From: Primorskyibacter aestuariivivens
GTDB taxonomy: Bacteria > Pseudomonadota > Alphaproteobacteria > Rhodobacterales > Rhodobacteraceae
Length of the DNA stretch: 64,000 bases
Assembly: GCF_028023675.1 (NCBI RefSeq)
Contig: NZ_JAQIOZ010000015.1
Span: forward strand, 1 to 64,000
Direction: 5' to 3'
In this document: positions 8,610 to 17,719 of the stretch, piece by piece
Numbering within the stretch: the stretch's first letter is position 1
Layout of the letters: every line of letters begins with the position of its first letter
Made by a program: the position numbers and the translations under genes
The notes under the pieces: model-generated
Seen by the model: the letters and a program-made list of their open reading frames with translations, nothing else
The model's database searches: none
Told to the model about the DNA's origin: nothing

Positions 8610-10121
8610 TCAGCCGTTCCGGCCCCCGGCAAAACGCCCTGCTTCCTCAGCCGCGGCGCGGATGGCGCGGGATTTGCTGACGGTTTCCTGATACTCGGAT
8701 TCCGGGTCACTGTCATAGACGATGCCCGCGCCCGCCTGAATATAGAGCTTCTCGTCCTTGACCACCGCCGTGCGCAGCGCGATGCACATGTCCATATCGC
8801 CGCCGGCGCTGAAATAGCCGACGCCGCCCGCGTAAAGCCCGCGTTTCTCCGGTTCCAGCTCGTCGATGATCTCCATGGCACGCACCTTGGGCGCGCCGGA
8901 CACGGTGCCCGCGGGCATCCCGGCAAGGAAGGCGGACAGCGCGTCGTGATCCTCGCTCAGCTCGCCCACCACGTTGGACACGATATGCATGACATGAGAA
9001 TAGCGCTCGACAATGAATTCCTCGGTCGGGCGCACGGTGCCGATCTTGGACACGCGGCCCGTATCGTTGCGCCCCAGATCGAGCAGCATCAGATGTTCCG
9101 CCAGTTCCTTCTTATCGGCCAGCAGGTCTGCCTCATAGGCGTCATCCTGTTCCGGCGTGGCGCCGCGCGGGCGGGTACCCGCGACCGGGCGGATTGTCAC
9201 CTCGCGGCCAAAGACGCGAACGAGGATCTCGGGCGAGGCGCCCACAACCTGAAAGCCGCCGAAATTGAAATAGAACATGAAAGGCGACGGGTTGGTGCGC
9301 CGCAGTGAGCGATAGAGCGCAAAGGGCGGCAGCGGGAAATCCTGTGTCCAGCGCTGCGAGGGCACCACCTGAAAGATGTCGCCCGCGCGGATGTAATCCT
9401 TGGCCTTTTCCACCGCGTCCATGAATCCGGTCTTGGTAAAGTTCGACACCGGCGCGCCGATCTGCGCCACATCGCCCAGATCGCGGCTTTCCGTGGGCAG
9501 CGCGCGTTCCAGATCGCGCACCGCGTCCATCACGCGCTCGGCGGCCTGGGCATAGGCGGCCTTGGCCGATTGCCCGTCGCTCACCCAGGCGGGGGAGACC
9601 ACGGTCACCTCGCCCTTGACCCCGTCCAGAACCGCCACCACCGAAGGCCGCAACATCACCGCATCGGGCAGGCCCAGCGGATCGGGGTTCACATCGGGCA
9701 GATGCTCGACCAGCCGGATCATGTCATAGCCCAGATAGCCGAACAGCCCCGCCGCCGCCTGCGGCAGATCAGCGGGCAGGTCGATATGGCTTTCCTCGAT
9801 CACCGCGCGGAGCGAGCTCAGCGGATCGGCGTCCTGCAGCTCAAACGCCTCGCCATCAAATCGCGCCTCGCGGTTCAGCCGCGCCTCGGTGCCGTGGCAT
9901 TTCCAGATCAGATCGGGCTTCATGCCGACGATGGAGTAGCGCCCGCGCACCTCGCCGCCGGTGACCGATTCAAGCATGAAGGCATCGCGCGCCGCGCCGG
10001 TCAGCTTGAGCATGAGCGACACAGGCGTGTCCAGATCGGCGGCCAGCCGCATATACACGACCTGGTTCTTGCCTTCGGCATAGCCCTTGGCAAAATCCTC
10101 AAAACCGGGGGTCAGGGCCAT
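8610..10121 (-). CDS. trpE: Anthranilate synthase component I
   Basis: A 503-residue subunit that turns chorismate and ammonia (or glutamine with TrpG) into anthranilate, the first step of tryptophan synthesis. Characteristic parts are the N-terminal feedback region with MLESVTGGEVRGRYS, the chorismate-binding core PVAGTRPRGATPEQDD, LLDLGRNDTGRVSKIG, ERYSHVMHIVSNV, PAGTVSGAPKVRAME and the C-terminal QAGAGIVYDSDPESEYQE. It follows ppiD by 12 bp on the same strand and is probably co-transcribed with it. The glutaminase trpG and the later trp genes are not within reach downstream, where an AraC gene converges instead. No trp leader peptide is evident. Confidence 0.96.
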   Translation of the reverse strand: MALTPGFEDFAKGYAEGKNQVVYMRLAADLDTPVSLMLKLTGAARDAFMLESVTGGEVRGRYSIVGMKPDLIWKCHGTEARLNREARFDGEAFELQDADPLSSLRAVIEESHIDLPADLPQAAAGLFGYLGYDMIRLVEHLPDVNPDPLGLPDAVMLRPSVVAVLDGVKGEVTVVSPAWVSDGQSAKAAYAQAAERVMDAVRDLERALPTESRDLGDVAQIGAPVSNFTKTGFMDAVEKAKDYIRAGDIFQVVPSQRWTQDFPLPPFALYRSLRRTNPSPFMFYFNFGGFQVVGASPEILVRVFGREVTIRPVAGTRPRGATPEQDDAYEADLLADKKELAEHLMLLDLGRNDTGRVSKIGTVRPTEEFIVERYSHVMHIVSNVVGELSEDHDALSAFLAGMPAGTVSGAPKVRAMEIIDELEPEKRGLYAGGVGYFSAGGDMDMCIALRTAVVKDEKLYIQAGAGIVYDSDPESEYQETVSKSRAIRAAAEEAGRFAGGRNG

Positions 10122-10133
10122 CTTGCGCTGTCC

Positions 10134-11978
10134 TTACTGAAAATTCGCGTGCACGGCGTTGAGCGCCTGCTGGTCGATGCCGATGCCGACGCGGGACTGG
10201 ATATCGCGCGCCAGCGCCTGGAACATGTCGGTGGACAAGCCGCCCGACACCTGTTGCTCCACGGCGGTCAGGACCGCCTTGCTTTCCTCGCTGTCGAAAT
10301 CGGGCTCTTCGATCTGCTCCAGCCGGATCACCACCGCCGCGCCGTCATGGGGCAGGGTGATGACGCCGGGGGCGTCCATCGCAAAGATGCGTCGCAGCGC
10401 ATCGGCGGGCAGGCCGGGCAGAAAGCCGTTGCGGGTCTGGCCGCGCTGCACGTTCGGGCGCAGGCCCAGACCCTCGAAGGTCTTGCCTTCGCCCAGCTCT
10501 GCGGCGATCTCTTCAGCCTTGGCGACCAGCCGGGTTTCGGTCTTGGCCCGAAGCCAGTCGGCCTCGACCTGCACGCGTACCTCGTCCAGTGTTTGAGGGC
10601 GCGGGGCGTTCACTCCGTTCAGGCGGATGGCAAAGATGCCGCCATCGCCCAGTTCCTCGACCTCGGGGTAGTCGTCTTCGCTGACCGCTGCCGCCGCATC
10701 GCGGAACGCGTCATAGCCCGCGATGCCATCGTCATTGTCACGGGACCAGTTGATCTGACCAAGTTCCATTTCCGTTTCGGCGGCCAGTTCCTCCAGCGTC
10801 GCGCCCCCGGCCAGAAGGTCATCCACATCGCCCAGCATCGCGTCGATCACGCGGCGCGCACGGTCCTGTGCCAGTTGCTCGCGCAGCACCGGCTCGGCCT
10901 CTTCAAAGGGTGTTTCCAACGCGGGCAGGATGCCGTTCACACGGAACAGCGCCGGGCCCAGATCGGTGGGGAAGGGGCCAACTACCTGGTTGACCTCTGC
11001 GGCAAAGACCGCATCGGCGGCTTCACCCAAATCGGCGCGGGACACATCGCCCATGTCGATGTCGGCCAGCTCCAGCCCACGCTCGGCGACCACCTCCTCA
11101 AAGCTGCGGGTGCCGGTTTCGATATCGGCTTTCGCGGCCTCGGCGGCGGCACTGTCGGGCATCACCAGACGCTCGACAAGACGGCGCTCGGGCTGGTTGA
11201 AACGGTCGGATTGTTCTTCATAAGCTTCGCGCATCGCCGCCTCGTCCACCTCGACCGTGTCGATCAGCATTTCGGGCGTGACCCAGGCATAGGTGATGTC
11301 GCGCTGCTCGGGCAGGGTGTAGTCGGCGATATTGGCCTCGTGGAATTCAGCAAGCTGTGCCTCGGTGGCGGCGGGGATCTGGTCCTCCAGCATATCCGCG
11401 CCCAGCTGCGCCCAGGTGAAATCACGGGTTTCGCCAATGTAGTTCAGCAGCGTTTCGCCGTAGACATCCGGCATGGGGTTGCCCGAAACGATCGCCGCCT
11501 GCAACAGCGTGCGGGCGCTTTCCTGGCGCAGGTCTTCTTCGAACTCCGCCTCGCTCAGACCTGCATTCTGGAGAGCAAAACGGTACGCCTCGCGGTCGAA
11601 ATCGCCGTTGATGCCCTGAAAGGCGGAGATCTCGCGCAGTTGTTCCGCCACGGTGGCGTCGCCCACGGAAATGCCCAGGTTGGCGGCCTCGCCATTCAGC
11701 GCGGCGGTGGTGATCAAGCGGCTGATCACCTGCTGCGGAATACCAAGGGTCTGTGCCTGCTGAAAGGTCAGCGGCTGGCCGGACTGCGCCTCGAACGCGC
11801 GGATTTCCTGCTGCAACTCGCGGGCATAGTCATCCACGCTGATCTGTTCATCGCCGACATTGCCCACGACACGCACCGTGCCAGAGAGGTTCGTCGCCCC
11901 GAACCCGGCAAGCCCGATGAACAAAAGCCCCATGAGAATCCAGACCAGCGTCTTGGAAATTTTGTTGGATTTGGCCAT
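10134..11978 (-). CDS. ppiD: Periplasmic folding factor, PpiD-like peptidyl-prolyl isomerase (SurA_N/rotamase)
   Basis: A 614-residue membrane-anchored chaperone. An N-terminal signal anchor (about residues 9-28, TLVWILMGLLFIGLAGFGA) is followed by the SurA-type chaperone domain (VGDEQISVDDYARELQQEI, then ISRLITTAALNGEA) and a parvulin-like rotamase region near residues 225-355 (ERRLVERLVMPDSAAAEAAK, GPALFRVNGI). In this family it sits at the Sec exit side of the inner membrane and helps secreted proteins fold. It lies upstream of trpE with a 12-bp gap, an arrangement often seen in Rhodobacterales. The parvulin domain is degenerate, so isomerase activity is uncertain. Confidence 0.9.
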   Translation of the reverse strand: MAKSNKISKTLVWILMGLLFIGLAGFGATNLSGTVRVVGNVGDEQISVDDYARELQQEIRAFEAQSGQPLTFQQAQTLGIPQQVISRLITTAALNGEAANLGISVGDATVAEQLREISAFQGINGDFDREAYRFALQNAGLSEAEFEEDLRQESARTLLQAAIVSGNPMPDVYGETLLNYIGETRDFTWAQLGADMLEDQIPAATEAQLAEFHEANIADYTLPEQRDITYAWVTPEMLIDTVEVDEAAMREAYEEQSDRFNQPERRLVERLVMPDSAAAEAAKADIETGTRSFEEVVAERGLELADIDMGDVSRADLGEAADAVFAAEVNQVVGPFPTDLGPALFRVNGILPALETPFEEAEPVLREQLAQDRARRVIDAMLGDVDDLLAGGATLEELAAETEMELGQINWSRDNDDGIAGYDAFRDAAAAVSEDDYPEVEELGDGGIFAIRLNGVNAPRPQTLDEVRVQVEADWLRAKTETRLVAKAEEIAAELGEGKTFEGLGLRPNVQRGQTRNGFLPGLPADALRRIFAMDAPGVITLPHDGAAVVIRLEQIEEPDFDSEESKAVLTAVEQQVSGGLSTDMFQALARDIQSRVGIGIDQQALNAVHANFQ

Positions 11979-12026
11979 GCCTGCCTCTCGCGGTCCACCC
12001 TTTACGTCGGCACGTGTCTACGCGGC

Positions 12027-13220
12027 TCAGCGGGCAGGGGCAAGGGGCAGGGAGAGCGCGGCAAGCCGTTTGTAAAGCGCCCCGATTCCAGCGCGGTCGA
12101 CATTGGCAAAAGCGATGCGCAAACCGCGGGCTCCGGCGGCGTCGCCCTCGGGGGTGAACATGGTGCCGGGCAGGGCCAGAACGCCCGCCTCGCGCACCAG
12201 AAGCGGCGCGAGATCGGCCGAGGACATGTCAAACGGATGCTCCATCCAGGCGAAATAGGCCCCGGCCCCCAACAGCCGCCAGCCCTTTTCCGCCAGAGCC
12301 GGGACACCCTCTTCGATGGCGGCGCGGCGGTCGAGGATTTCGTCGCGTTCGCCGGCCAGCCATTGGCCCAGGTGGCGCATGCCCCAAAGCGCCGCGCGCT
12401 GGCCCAGCTGCGGCGGACAGATCGCCACGGTATCAAGGAATTTCTCCGCCTCGGCCAGCCGCGCCGCAGACGCCACCATGGCCCCCACGCGGTGCCCGGT
12501 CAGCCGGTATGCCTTGGAAAAGCTGTAGAGATGGATCAGCGTGTCGGACCAGTCCGGATCGGTGAAGAGATCATGCGGCGCGCCGCTCTGGCTGTGAAAA
12601 TCGCGATAGGTTTCATCGACGATCAGCGCCAGATCGTTGTCGCGCGCCAGATCGAACATCGCACGCACCAGCTCCGCGGGGTATTCCACGCCGCCGGGGT
12701 TGTTGGGCGTGACCAAAACGATGGCGCGGGTCCGCTCAGAGATCAGCGCGCGCGCCGCATCCGGGTGGGGCATCAGGCCCTCGCCCGTGGGCAGGGGAAC
12801 GGTGGTCACGCCGGACATGTCCAGCCACATCTTGTGGTTGAAATACCACGGCACCGGCAAGATGACCTCGTCGCCCTCGCTGCAAAGCGCGGCAATGGTG
12901 GCTGCAAAGGCCTGATTACAGCCCGAGGTGATCGCCACATGTGACGGTGAAATCGCCCCCCCATAAGCGCCGCGCCACTGCGCGGCCACTTCCTCGCGCA
13001 GATCGGGCAGGCCCAGCACCGGGCCGTAAAGATGCGTCTCGGGACGTTCCAACGCCTCGGCCATGGCCGCGCGCATGCCTTCGGTCGGCGGATCGACGGG
13101 CGCAGCCTGGGACACGTTGATCAGCGGGCTGTCCGAGGGGAATTCCACCCCCTCCAGCCAGCGCCGCGCTTCCATCACTGGAGGGGCAAATGTTCCAGCA
13201 GTGCGGCTAAGGTGATCCAT
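12027..13220 (-). CDS. Class I/II pyridoxal-phosphate aminotransferase
   Basis: A 397-residue fold-type I aminotransferase. It shows the cofactor-site residues in order: HVAITSGCNQAFAA, LVTPNNPGGVEYP with the carboxylate-contacting Asn, LIVDETYRDF with the PLP-pyridine Asp, and SFSKAYRLTGHRVGAM with the Schiff-base Lys; RIAFANVD near the end supplies the substrate Arg region. The specific amino acid is not deducible. It is on the same strand as ppiD-trpE with 48 bp between, so a role near aromatic amino acids is possible but unproven. The start at 13220 gives normal length. Confidence 0.9.
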   Translation of the reverse strand: MDHLSRTAGTFAPPVMEARRWLEGVEFPSDSPLINVSQAAPVDPPTEGMRAAMAEALERPETHLYGPVLGLPDLREEVAAQWRGAYGGAISPSHVAITSGCNQAFAATIAALCSEGDEVILPVPWYFNHKMWLDMSGVTTVPLPTGEGLMPHPDAARALISERTRAIVLVTPNNPGGVEYPAELVRAMFDLARDNDLALIVDETYRDFHSQSGAPHDLFTDPDWSDTLIHLYSFSKAYRLTGHRVGAMVASAARLAEAEKFLDTVAICPPQLGQRAALWGMRHLGQWLAGERDEILDRRAAIEEGVPALAEKGWRLLGAGAYFAWMEHPFDMSSADLAPLLVREAGVLALPGTMFTPEGDAAGARGLRIAFANVDRAGIGALYKRLAALSLPLAPAR

Positions 13221-13232
13221 GTCCCAATCCAG

Positions 13233-13284
13233 TTCTTCTTCTGTTTGAAAATACCTCGGGGAGTGTGAGGGGCTGGCCCCTCAC
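13233..13284. repeat. Dispersed intergenic repeat, copy A
   Basis: Contains CTTCTTCTGTTTGAAAATAC followed by CTCGGGG and then a hairpin with arms GTGAGGGGC / GCCCCTCAC (13265-13273 and 13276-13284). The first 20-base block recurs exactly at 49984 and with changes at 47735 (reverse) and 42041. It sits between gpt and the aminotransferase gene. Confidence 0.75.
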
Positions 13285-13311
13285 TCCCTCACTCAAAACC
13301 CGCGCCGCCGG

Positions 13312-13836
13312 TCAATCTTCCCCGCGATAGGGTTTCACATATTGCAGCGCCATATCCCACGGGAAGAAAATCCAGGTGTCCTGGCTCACTTCGGTAATAA
13401 ACGTCTCGACCTGCGGACGTCCCTGCGGCTTGGCATAGACCGTGGCCACATGCGCCTTGGGATAGAGCGAACGCACCAGTTCCAGCGTTTTGCCGCTGTC
13501 CACCAGATCGTCGATGATCAGGATACCCTCGCCATCTGCGCCCATCAGCCCGGCATCGGGGGATTTCAGCACTTCCGCCTCGCGGCGCTGATCAGCCTTG
13601 CCGCCGCCGGAATGGTAGGATTTGACGCTGATCGTGTCGACGGTGCGGATATCCAGTTCGCGCGCGACGATCATCGCGGGGGCCATACCGCCGCGGGTGA
13701 TCGCCACAACCGCGCGCCATGCGCCGCCATCCGGCCCTTGCCCCTGCAGCCGCCAGGCCAGCGCCCGCGCATCGCGGTGCAACTGGTCCCAGCTTACGTG
13801 AAAGCCCTTTTCATGCGGCAGTCGATTATCAACCAT
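13312..13836 (-). CDS. gpt: Xanthine phosphoribosyltransferase
   Basis: A 174-residue purine salvage enzyme that joins PRPP with xanthine or guanine. The PRPP-binding loop is [18 protein letters not shown], the family hallmark; [18 protein letters not shown] near the start and [17 protein letters not shown] at the end match Gpt rather than other phosphoribosyltransferases. Cytosolic or weakly membrane-associated. It lies between a LysE-type gene and an aminotransferase, all on the minus strand. Confidence 0.93.
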   Translation of the reverse strand: MVDNRLPHEKGFHVSWDQLHRDARALAWRLQGQGPDGGAWRAVVAITRGGMAPAMIVARELDIRTVDTISVKSYHSGGGKADQRREAEVLKSPDAGLMGADGEGILIIDDLVDSGKTLELVRSLYPKAHVATVYAKPQGRPQVETFITEVSQDTWIFFPWDMALQYVKPYRGED

Positions 13837-13864
13837 GGCGTTTCATCCCCTTGTTATTCTTGTC

Positions 13865-14470
13865 TTATCGGCTGACCAGGAGCCGCAAACCCAAAAGCCC
13901 CAGCACCCCGGCGGCCACCCGGTCCAGGACCGGTTTGAGCCGCAGATAGCTGTCGCGCGCCGGGCGCGTGGCCAGAGCGACGGCGAACAGCGTATAGGCG
14001 ATCCATTCCACGATCAGGTGATTGCCGACGATCAGCGCCTTTTCGGCAAGGCTCAGGTCGGGCGGGAAGATCACCAGCAGCACCGCCGAGGCAAAGAGCA
14101 CCGATTTCGGATTGCCCAGATTGACCAGAAACCCGGTGCGAAAGGCTTTCCCGCGCGGCACCTGCGTGCTTTCCGTCAGCGGGCGATGGGCGTCGCGCCA
14201 CATGCCCCATGCAATCCAGAGCAGGTACAGCGCCCCTGCGATCTTGATCACCATATAGGCCCAGGGCACCAGCGCGAACACCGCGTCCAGCCCCAAAAGC
14301 GCCAGCGCGGTCCAGATCGCCGCCATGAGACCCAGCCCAAGCCCGGTGGCAATCCCCGCCGCCGAACCCGCCACGAGCGAGGTGCGCAAGGCAAGAAGCA
14401 GCGCAGGCCCCGGAGAGGCCAACGCCGCCAGAAGCGTCAGGTTAAAGGCAAGGATATGCTCCCAGCCCAT
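13865..14470 (-). CDS. LysE/RhtB family exporter
   Basis: A 201-residue inner-membrane protein with about six hydrophobic helices and the LysE signature ASPGPALLLALRTSLVAG at the N-terminus; FRTGFLVNLGNPKSVLFASA is the second conserved block. Family members export amino acids such as lysine, homoserine or threonine. The substrate here cannot be told. It lies between fabI (4 bp downstream of that gene) and gpt on the same strand, probably one transcript with fabI. A second member of the family is encoded at 46565-47170. Confidence 0.9.
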   Translation of the reverse strand: MGWEHILAFNLTLLAALASPGPALLLALRTSLVAGSAAGIATGLGLGLMAAIWTALALLGLDAVFALVPWAYMVIKIAGALYLLWIAWGMWRDAHRPLTESTQVPRGKAFRTGFLVNLGNPKSVLFASAVLLVIFPPDLSLAEKALIVGNHLIVEWIAYTLFAVALATRPARDSYLRLKPVLDRVAAGVLGLLGLRLLVSR

Positions 14471-14474
14471 GTGA

Positions 14475-15281
14475 TCAGCCTTTGGTGATGTCGGGCGCGT
14501 CCACCGCCTTCATGCCCACCACGTGATAGCCCGCATCCACATGCAGGTTCTCGCCGGTGACGCCGGAGCCGAGGTCAGACAGCAGGTACAGCGCCGATTT
14601 GCCCACATCGTCGATGGTCACGTTGCGGCGGAGCGGCGAGTTGTATTCGTTCCACTTCATGATGTAGCGGAAATCGCCGATGCCCGACGCGGCCAGTGTC
14701 TTGATGGGGCCTGCGGAAATCGCGTTGACGCGAATGCCGTCCTTGCCTAGATCTTCAGCAAGATACTTCACACTTGCCTCCAGCGCCGCCTTGGCCACGC
14801 CCATGACGTTGTAATGCGGCATGACCTGTTCGGCACCGTAATAGGTCAGCGTCAGGGCGGACCCGCCGTCTTTCATCAGCTTTTCCGCGCGTTGCATGAC
14901 AGCGGTGAAGGAATAGACCGAGATGTCCATGGTCATCGCGAAATTGCCGCGCGTGGTGTCCACGTAGCGACCGCGCAGCTCGTTTTTATCCGAAAAACCA
15001 ATCGCATGCACGACAAAGTCAATCTCGCCCCAGCGCTCCGTGATCGCGGCGAAGAGCGCGTCGATGCTGGATTCGTCATTCACATCACAGGGCAGGACGA
15101 AATCACTGCCCAGCCGTTCGGCCAGCGGACCCACCCGCTTCATCAGCGCTTCACCCTGATAAGAGAACGCCAGTTCAGCGCCAGCATCGGCACAGGCCCT
15201 GGCAATGCCCCAGGCGATGCTCTTGTCATTGGCAAGGCCCATGATAAGGCCCCGTTTTCCGGCCATAAGTGTATTTGACAT
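14475..15281 (-). CDS. fabI: Enoyl-[acyl-carrier-protein] reductase (NADH)
   Basis: A 268-residue enzyme that reduces the enoyl-ACP double bond in the last step of each fatty-acid elongation cycle. Typical FabI features are GLANDKSIAWGIARAC (modified nucleotide loop), FVVHAIGFSDKNEL, and the catalytic Tyr-x6-Lys in MPHYNVMGVAKAALE, followed by AISAGPIKTLAASGI. The start is taken at the ATG at 15281 (MSNTLMAGKRGLIMG), preceded by AGAGG; a further in-frame start at 15299 adds six residues. It is divergent to pdxH. A CtrA-like sequence lies in the shared upstream region. Confidence 0.95.
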   Translation of the reverse strand: MSNTLMAGKRGLIMGLANDKSIAWGIARACADAGAELAFSYQGEALMKRVGPLAERLGSDFVLPCDVNDESSIDALFAAITERWGEIDFVVHAIGFSDKNELRGRYVDTTRGNFAMTMDISVYSFTAVMQRAEKLMKDGGSALTLTYYGAEQVMPHYNVMGVAKAALEASVKYLAEDLGKDGIRVNAISAGPIKTLAASGIGDFRYIMKWNEYNSPLRRNVTIDDVGKSALYLLSDLGSGVTGENLHVDAGYHVVGMKAVDAPDITKG

Positions 15282-15306
15282 CCAGCAACCTCTGCCCATC
15301 TGTAAG

Positions 15307-15321
15307 TTAACATGGCTTTAT
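15307..15321. promoter_or_regulatory. CtrA-like site, one mismatch, between fabI and pdxH
   Basis: TTAACATGGCTTTAT matches TTAA-N7-TTAA except for the last base. It lies 26 bp upstream of fabI on one side and about 97 bp upstream of pdxH on the other. It is weaker than the perfect copies at 31630 and 52180 and could be chance. Confidence 0.35.
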
Positions 15322-15417
15322 GGCATCCGTTCCCCCGCATCAAGGGCGCGGTCACCTGAGGTCAGTGTTGCGCCACGCGCGGCAATTCGGCAAATTTGAT
15401 CAAAAAAGGAAGCCACC

Positions 15418-16023
15418 ATGTCGGACCGCACAGGAATTTTTGCCGGGGACGATCCCTTTGCCATCGCGCGTGCCTGGCTGAAAGAGGCGGAAGCCAGTGA
15501 AATCAACGATCCCAACGCGATTGCGCTCTCGACGGTGGATGCCGATGGTATGCCCAATACCCGCATGGTGCTGCTCAAGGAGATCGAGGACAATGCCTTT
15601 GTCTTCTACACCAATTACGACAGTGCCAAGAGCCAGGAAATCGAAGCCACAGGCAAGGCGTCCTTTGTTATGCATTGGAAAAGCCTGCGCCGCCAGATCC
15701 GGGTGCGGGGCCATGTGACCCGCGAAGACGGGCCTCTGGCCGATGCCTATTACAAGTCCCGCTCGCTCAAGAGCAGGCTGGGGGCATGGGCGTCAAAGCA
15801 GTCACAGCCACTGTCGTCGCGTGCGGCGCTGATGGCCGAGGTGGCCAAGGTCACCGCGCTCAAAGGGACCGAGCCCGAGCGCCCGCCTTTCTGGGGCGGG
15901 TGGCGCATTACACCTATCGAGATTGAGTTCTGGGCCGATGGCGCGTTTCGGTTGCATGACCGGTTTGTCTGGCGGCGGTCAAGTTCTGACGCGGGTTGGA
16001 GTCAAACACGGTTGAACCCCTGA
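15418..16023 (+). CDS. pdxH: Pyridoxamine 5'-phosphate oxidase
   Basis: A 201-residue FMN enzyme that oxidises pyridoxine or pyridoxamine phosphate to pyridoxal phosphate. It shows the family blocks [52 protein letters not shown] (FMN and substrate contacts), LGAWASKQS and the C-terminal [17 protein letters not shown] with FRLHDRF. The Arg-rich tail that normally ends in RLxP is present as TRLNP. Length and ends are normal. The start at 15418 has AAGGAAG upstream. Confidence 0.95.
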   Translation: MSDRTGIFAGDDPFAIARAWLKEAEASEINDPNAIALSTVDADGMPNTRMVLLKEIEDNAFVFYTNYDSAKSQEIEATGKASFVMHWKSLRRQIRVRGHVTREDGPLADAYYKSRSLKSRLGAWASKQSQPLSSRAALMAEVAKVTALKGTEPERPPFWGGWRITPIEIEFWADGAFRLHDRFVWRRSSSDAGWSQTRLNP

Positions 16024-16133
16024 ATTTCCCGTAACGTGAAATGCAAAAAGGCATAAAAACTGGGTTTGCCGGGTTGCGTTCCCCCCCGTCTTGATTGCAA
16101 GTGAAAGCGGGATGAGAAAGAGCAGAGTTTGCT

Positions 16134-16664
16134 TTGGAACAACAGACAGACAATCAAAGACGCATCCGCGGGCGGGTGAAATGGTTTGATCCGCTCAAGG
16201 GCTTTGGCTTTGTGATCGCGGATGAGGGCGGGCCGGATATTCTTTTGCATTCGAACGTGCTGCGCAACTTCGGGCAAAGCTCGATTGCCGATGGCGCGCA
16301 GGTTGTGATCGATGTGCAGGAAACCGCGCGTGGCATTCAGGCGGTGGCCGTCGTGGAGGTGGTGCCGCCCGAGGGCGATGGCAGCCCGCCGCTGGCCGAT
16401 TTCGAGGAAGTGGCCCCTGAGGTCATTGCCGCCGCGCCGCTGGAACCGGCACGGGTAAAATGGTTCGACAAGGCAAAAGGTTTTGGTTTCGCCAATGTCT
16501 TTGGTAAGCCGGAAGACGTGTTCCTGCATGTCGAGGTGCTGCGCCGTTCCGGCCTGGCCGATGTGCAATCCGGTGAAGCGCTGGCCCTGCGCTCGATCGA
16601 GGGCAAGCGCGGCCGGATGGCGGTAGAGGTGGCTCCATGGGAAAGCGCGCTGCGCTCCAGTTGA
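16134..16664 (+). CDS. Cold-shock protein with two CSD domains
   Basis: A 176-residue nucleic-acid binding protein with two cold-shock domains: the first at about residues 11-75 (VKWFDPLKGFGFVIADEG, then DILLHSNVL) and the second at about 106-170 (VKWFDKAKGFGFANVFG, then DVFLHVEVL). Both keep the RNP1 motif KGFGF and an RNP2-like (I/V)(L/F)LH, so both should bind single-stranded RNA or DNA. Tandem-CSD proteins are common in alphaproteobacteria, unlike the single-domain Csp of enterics. The start is a TTG at 16134 with AGAGC upstream; no ATG fits. The 3' end overlaps the DUF192 gene by 28 bp, which suggests coupled translation. Confidence 0.9.
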   Translation: MEQQTDNQRRIRGRVKWFDPLKGFGFVIADEGGPDILLHSNVLRNFGQSSIADGAQVVIDVQETARGIQAVAVVEVVPPEGDGSPPLADFEEVAPEVIAAAPLEPARVKWFDKAKGFGFANVFGKPEDVFLHVEVLRRSGLADVQSGEALALRSIEGKRGRMAVEVAPWESALRSS

Positions 16665-17131
16665 TTCTGTGCCTGACGCTTGCCGTGTCTGCGGCGGGCG
16701 TGTGGGGGTCTGCGGCGCGGGCGTCCGACTGCAGGGCAGACCGGATTGACCTGCGTGCTCCGTTTGGCACTGTCAGCTTCACAGTCGAGATTGCCGACAC
16801 CATGCAGAGCCGGGCGCGTGGGCTCATGCACCGGACGGAGCTGGCCGAGGATGCGGGCATGCTCTTCATCTATGCCGTCACGCGCGAGGCGGGGTTCTGG
16901 ATGAAGAACACCCTCATCCCGCTCGACATGATTTTCATCAATGCGCGCGGCATCGTTCACAAGGTCCATTCCAACGCCCAGCCCCATGATCTGACCGGGA
17001 TCAACAGCGACGGGCCGATCCGCGCGGTGCTGGAGATCAACGGCGGTCTGGCGCGGAAACTGGGCATTCGTCCCGGCACCGTGGTGCGCCATCCCGGTCT
17101 GCCGCAAGCGCGCGCGGCCTGGCCCTGCTAG
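16637..17131 (+). CDS. Secreted DUF192 protein
   Basis: A 164-residue protein with an N-terminal signal peptide (about residues 1-30, LILCLTLAVSAAGVWGSAAR) and a DUF192 domain: TMQSRARGLMHRTELAEDAG, then FWMKNTLIPLDMIFI and the C-terminal VLEINGGLARKLGIRPG. DUF192 is a small periplasmic beta-fold domain of unknown function. It overlaps the 3' end of the cold-shock gene by 28 bp in another frame, so it is probably translated from the same message. The next feature is a tRNA gene. Confidence 0.88.
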   Translation: MGKRAALQLILCLTLAVSAAGVWGSAARASDCRADRIDLRAPFGTVSFTVEIADTMQSRARGLMHRTELAEDAGMLFIYAVTREAGFWMKNTLIPLDMIFINARGIVHKVHSNAQPHDLTGINSDGPIRAVLEINGGLARKLGIRPGTVVRHPGLPQARAAWPC

Positions 17132-17224
17132 GCCGGGGCGGGGCGGCGGACAGGGAAATTTATCCCGAGCATAAATTTGGGCTTTCACACCGGCGCGGAG
17201 ATCAGTATGACCTGCGCTCACGGT

Positions 17225-17301
17225 CGGGGCGTAGCGCAGTCTGGTAGCGCACCTGTTTTGGGTACAGGGGGTCGTGAGTTCGAATCTCGCCGCCCCGACC
17301 A
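17225..17301 (+). tRNA. tRNA-Pro (anticodon TGG)
   Basis: A 77-nt cloverleaf with encoded CCA. The acceptor stem CGGGGCG pairs with CGCCCCG, the D arm is AGCGCAGTCTGGTAGCGC, the anticodon stem CCTGT/ACAGG encloses TTTGGGT with anticodon TGG, and the T arm contains GTTCGAATC. The discriminator base is A. Confidence 0.97.
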
Positions 17302-17653
17302 CTTTCCTCACATACCTATATCTGGCCTATATCTGGTGGCGCGCAGGTGGTCCCGCGCGTGCTTTCCCCTACGTCGCAGAATCGCTTTGCGTGGGGCACA
17401 GGTCGATAGCCGTGGGGAAATGGCCACAACATGTAGTTTGGCGCATGCTGCGCTGCACGATTTATGCTGCAAATGCAGCATGTGGATAAGTTCACGCAAA
17501 TCTTCAAATCCCGGGGCTAAACTGGCCGGAATACATCGAAAATTCGCGATATCGCCATGTGAGCAAAATCGGGGATATTAACGAATGAATCACCGTCTCC
17601 TTACCGGGACCCCGGTCAAGTCCTTGGTGTTCAAATAATCCTAAAAAAAGCCG
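17302..17653. other. Non-coding region between tRNA-Pro and the nrdJ promoter
   Basis: About 350 bp without a believable gene. It holds a hairpin with arms ATGCTGC / GCAGCAT around AAAT (17464-17481) immediately followed by a perfect DnaA box. Short open frames on both strands lack family features or ribosome-binding sites. Confidence 0.5.
17481..17489 (-). promoter_or_regulatory. DnaA box upstream of nrdJ
   Basis: The minus strand reads TTATCCACA, the exact consensus 9-mer bound by the initiator DnaA. It lies about 420 bp before the nrdJ start and next to a 7-bp hairpin. DnaA control of ribonucleotide reductase genes is established in E. coli; a link here is inference from one box. Confidence 0.5.
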
Positions 17654-17719
17654 TTGACCCTGTAGGTGTGTATACGCCAGATTGTGGGGGCGCTGTAGAA
17701 CGCACACAAGATGTAGTGG
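17654..17719 (+). promoter_or_regulatory. Putative nrdJ promoter with two NrdR-like boxes
   Basis: ACACAAGATGTAGTGG (17704-17719) resembles the NrdR consensus ACACWATATATWGTGT, and a weaker copy ATACGCCAGATTGTGG starts at 17672, 32 bp upstream; NrdR boxes come in pairs about three helical turns apart. A -35-like TTGACC at 17654 with an imperfect -10 near 17678 would place the promoter over the first box. NrdR is the general repressor of ribonucleotide reductase genes. Confidence 0.6.
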
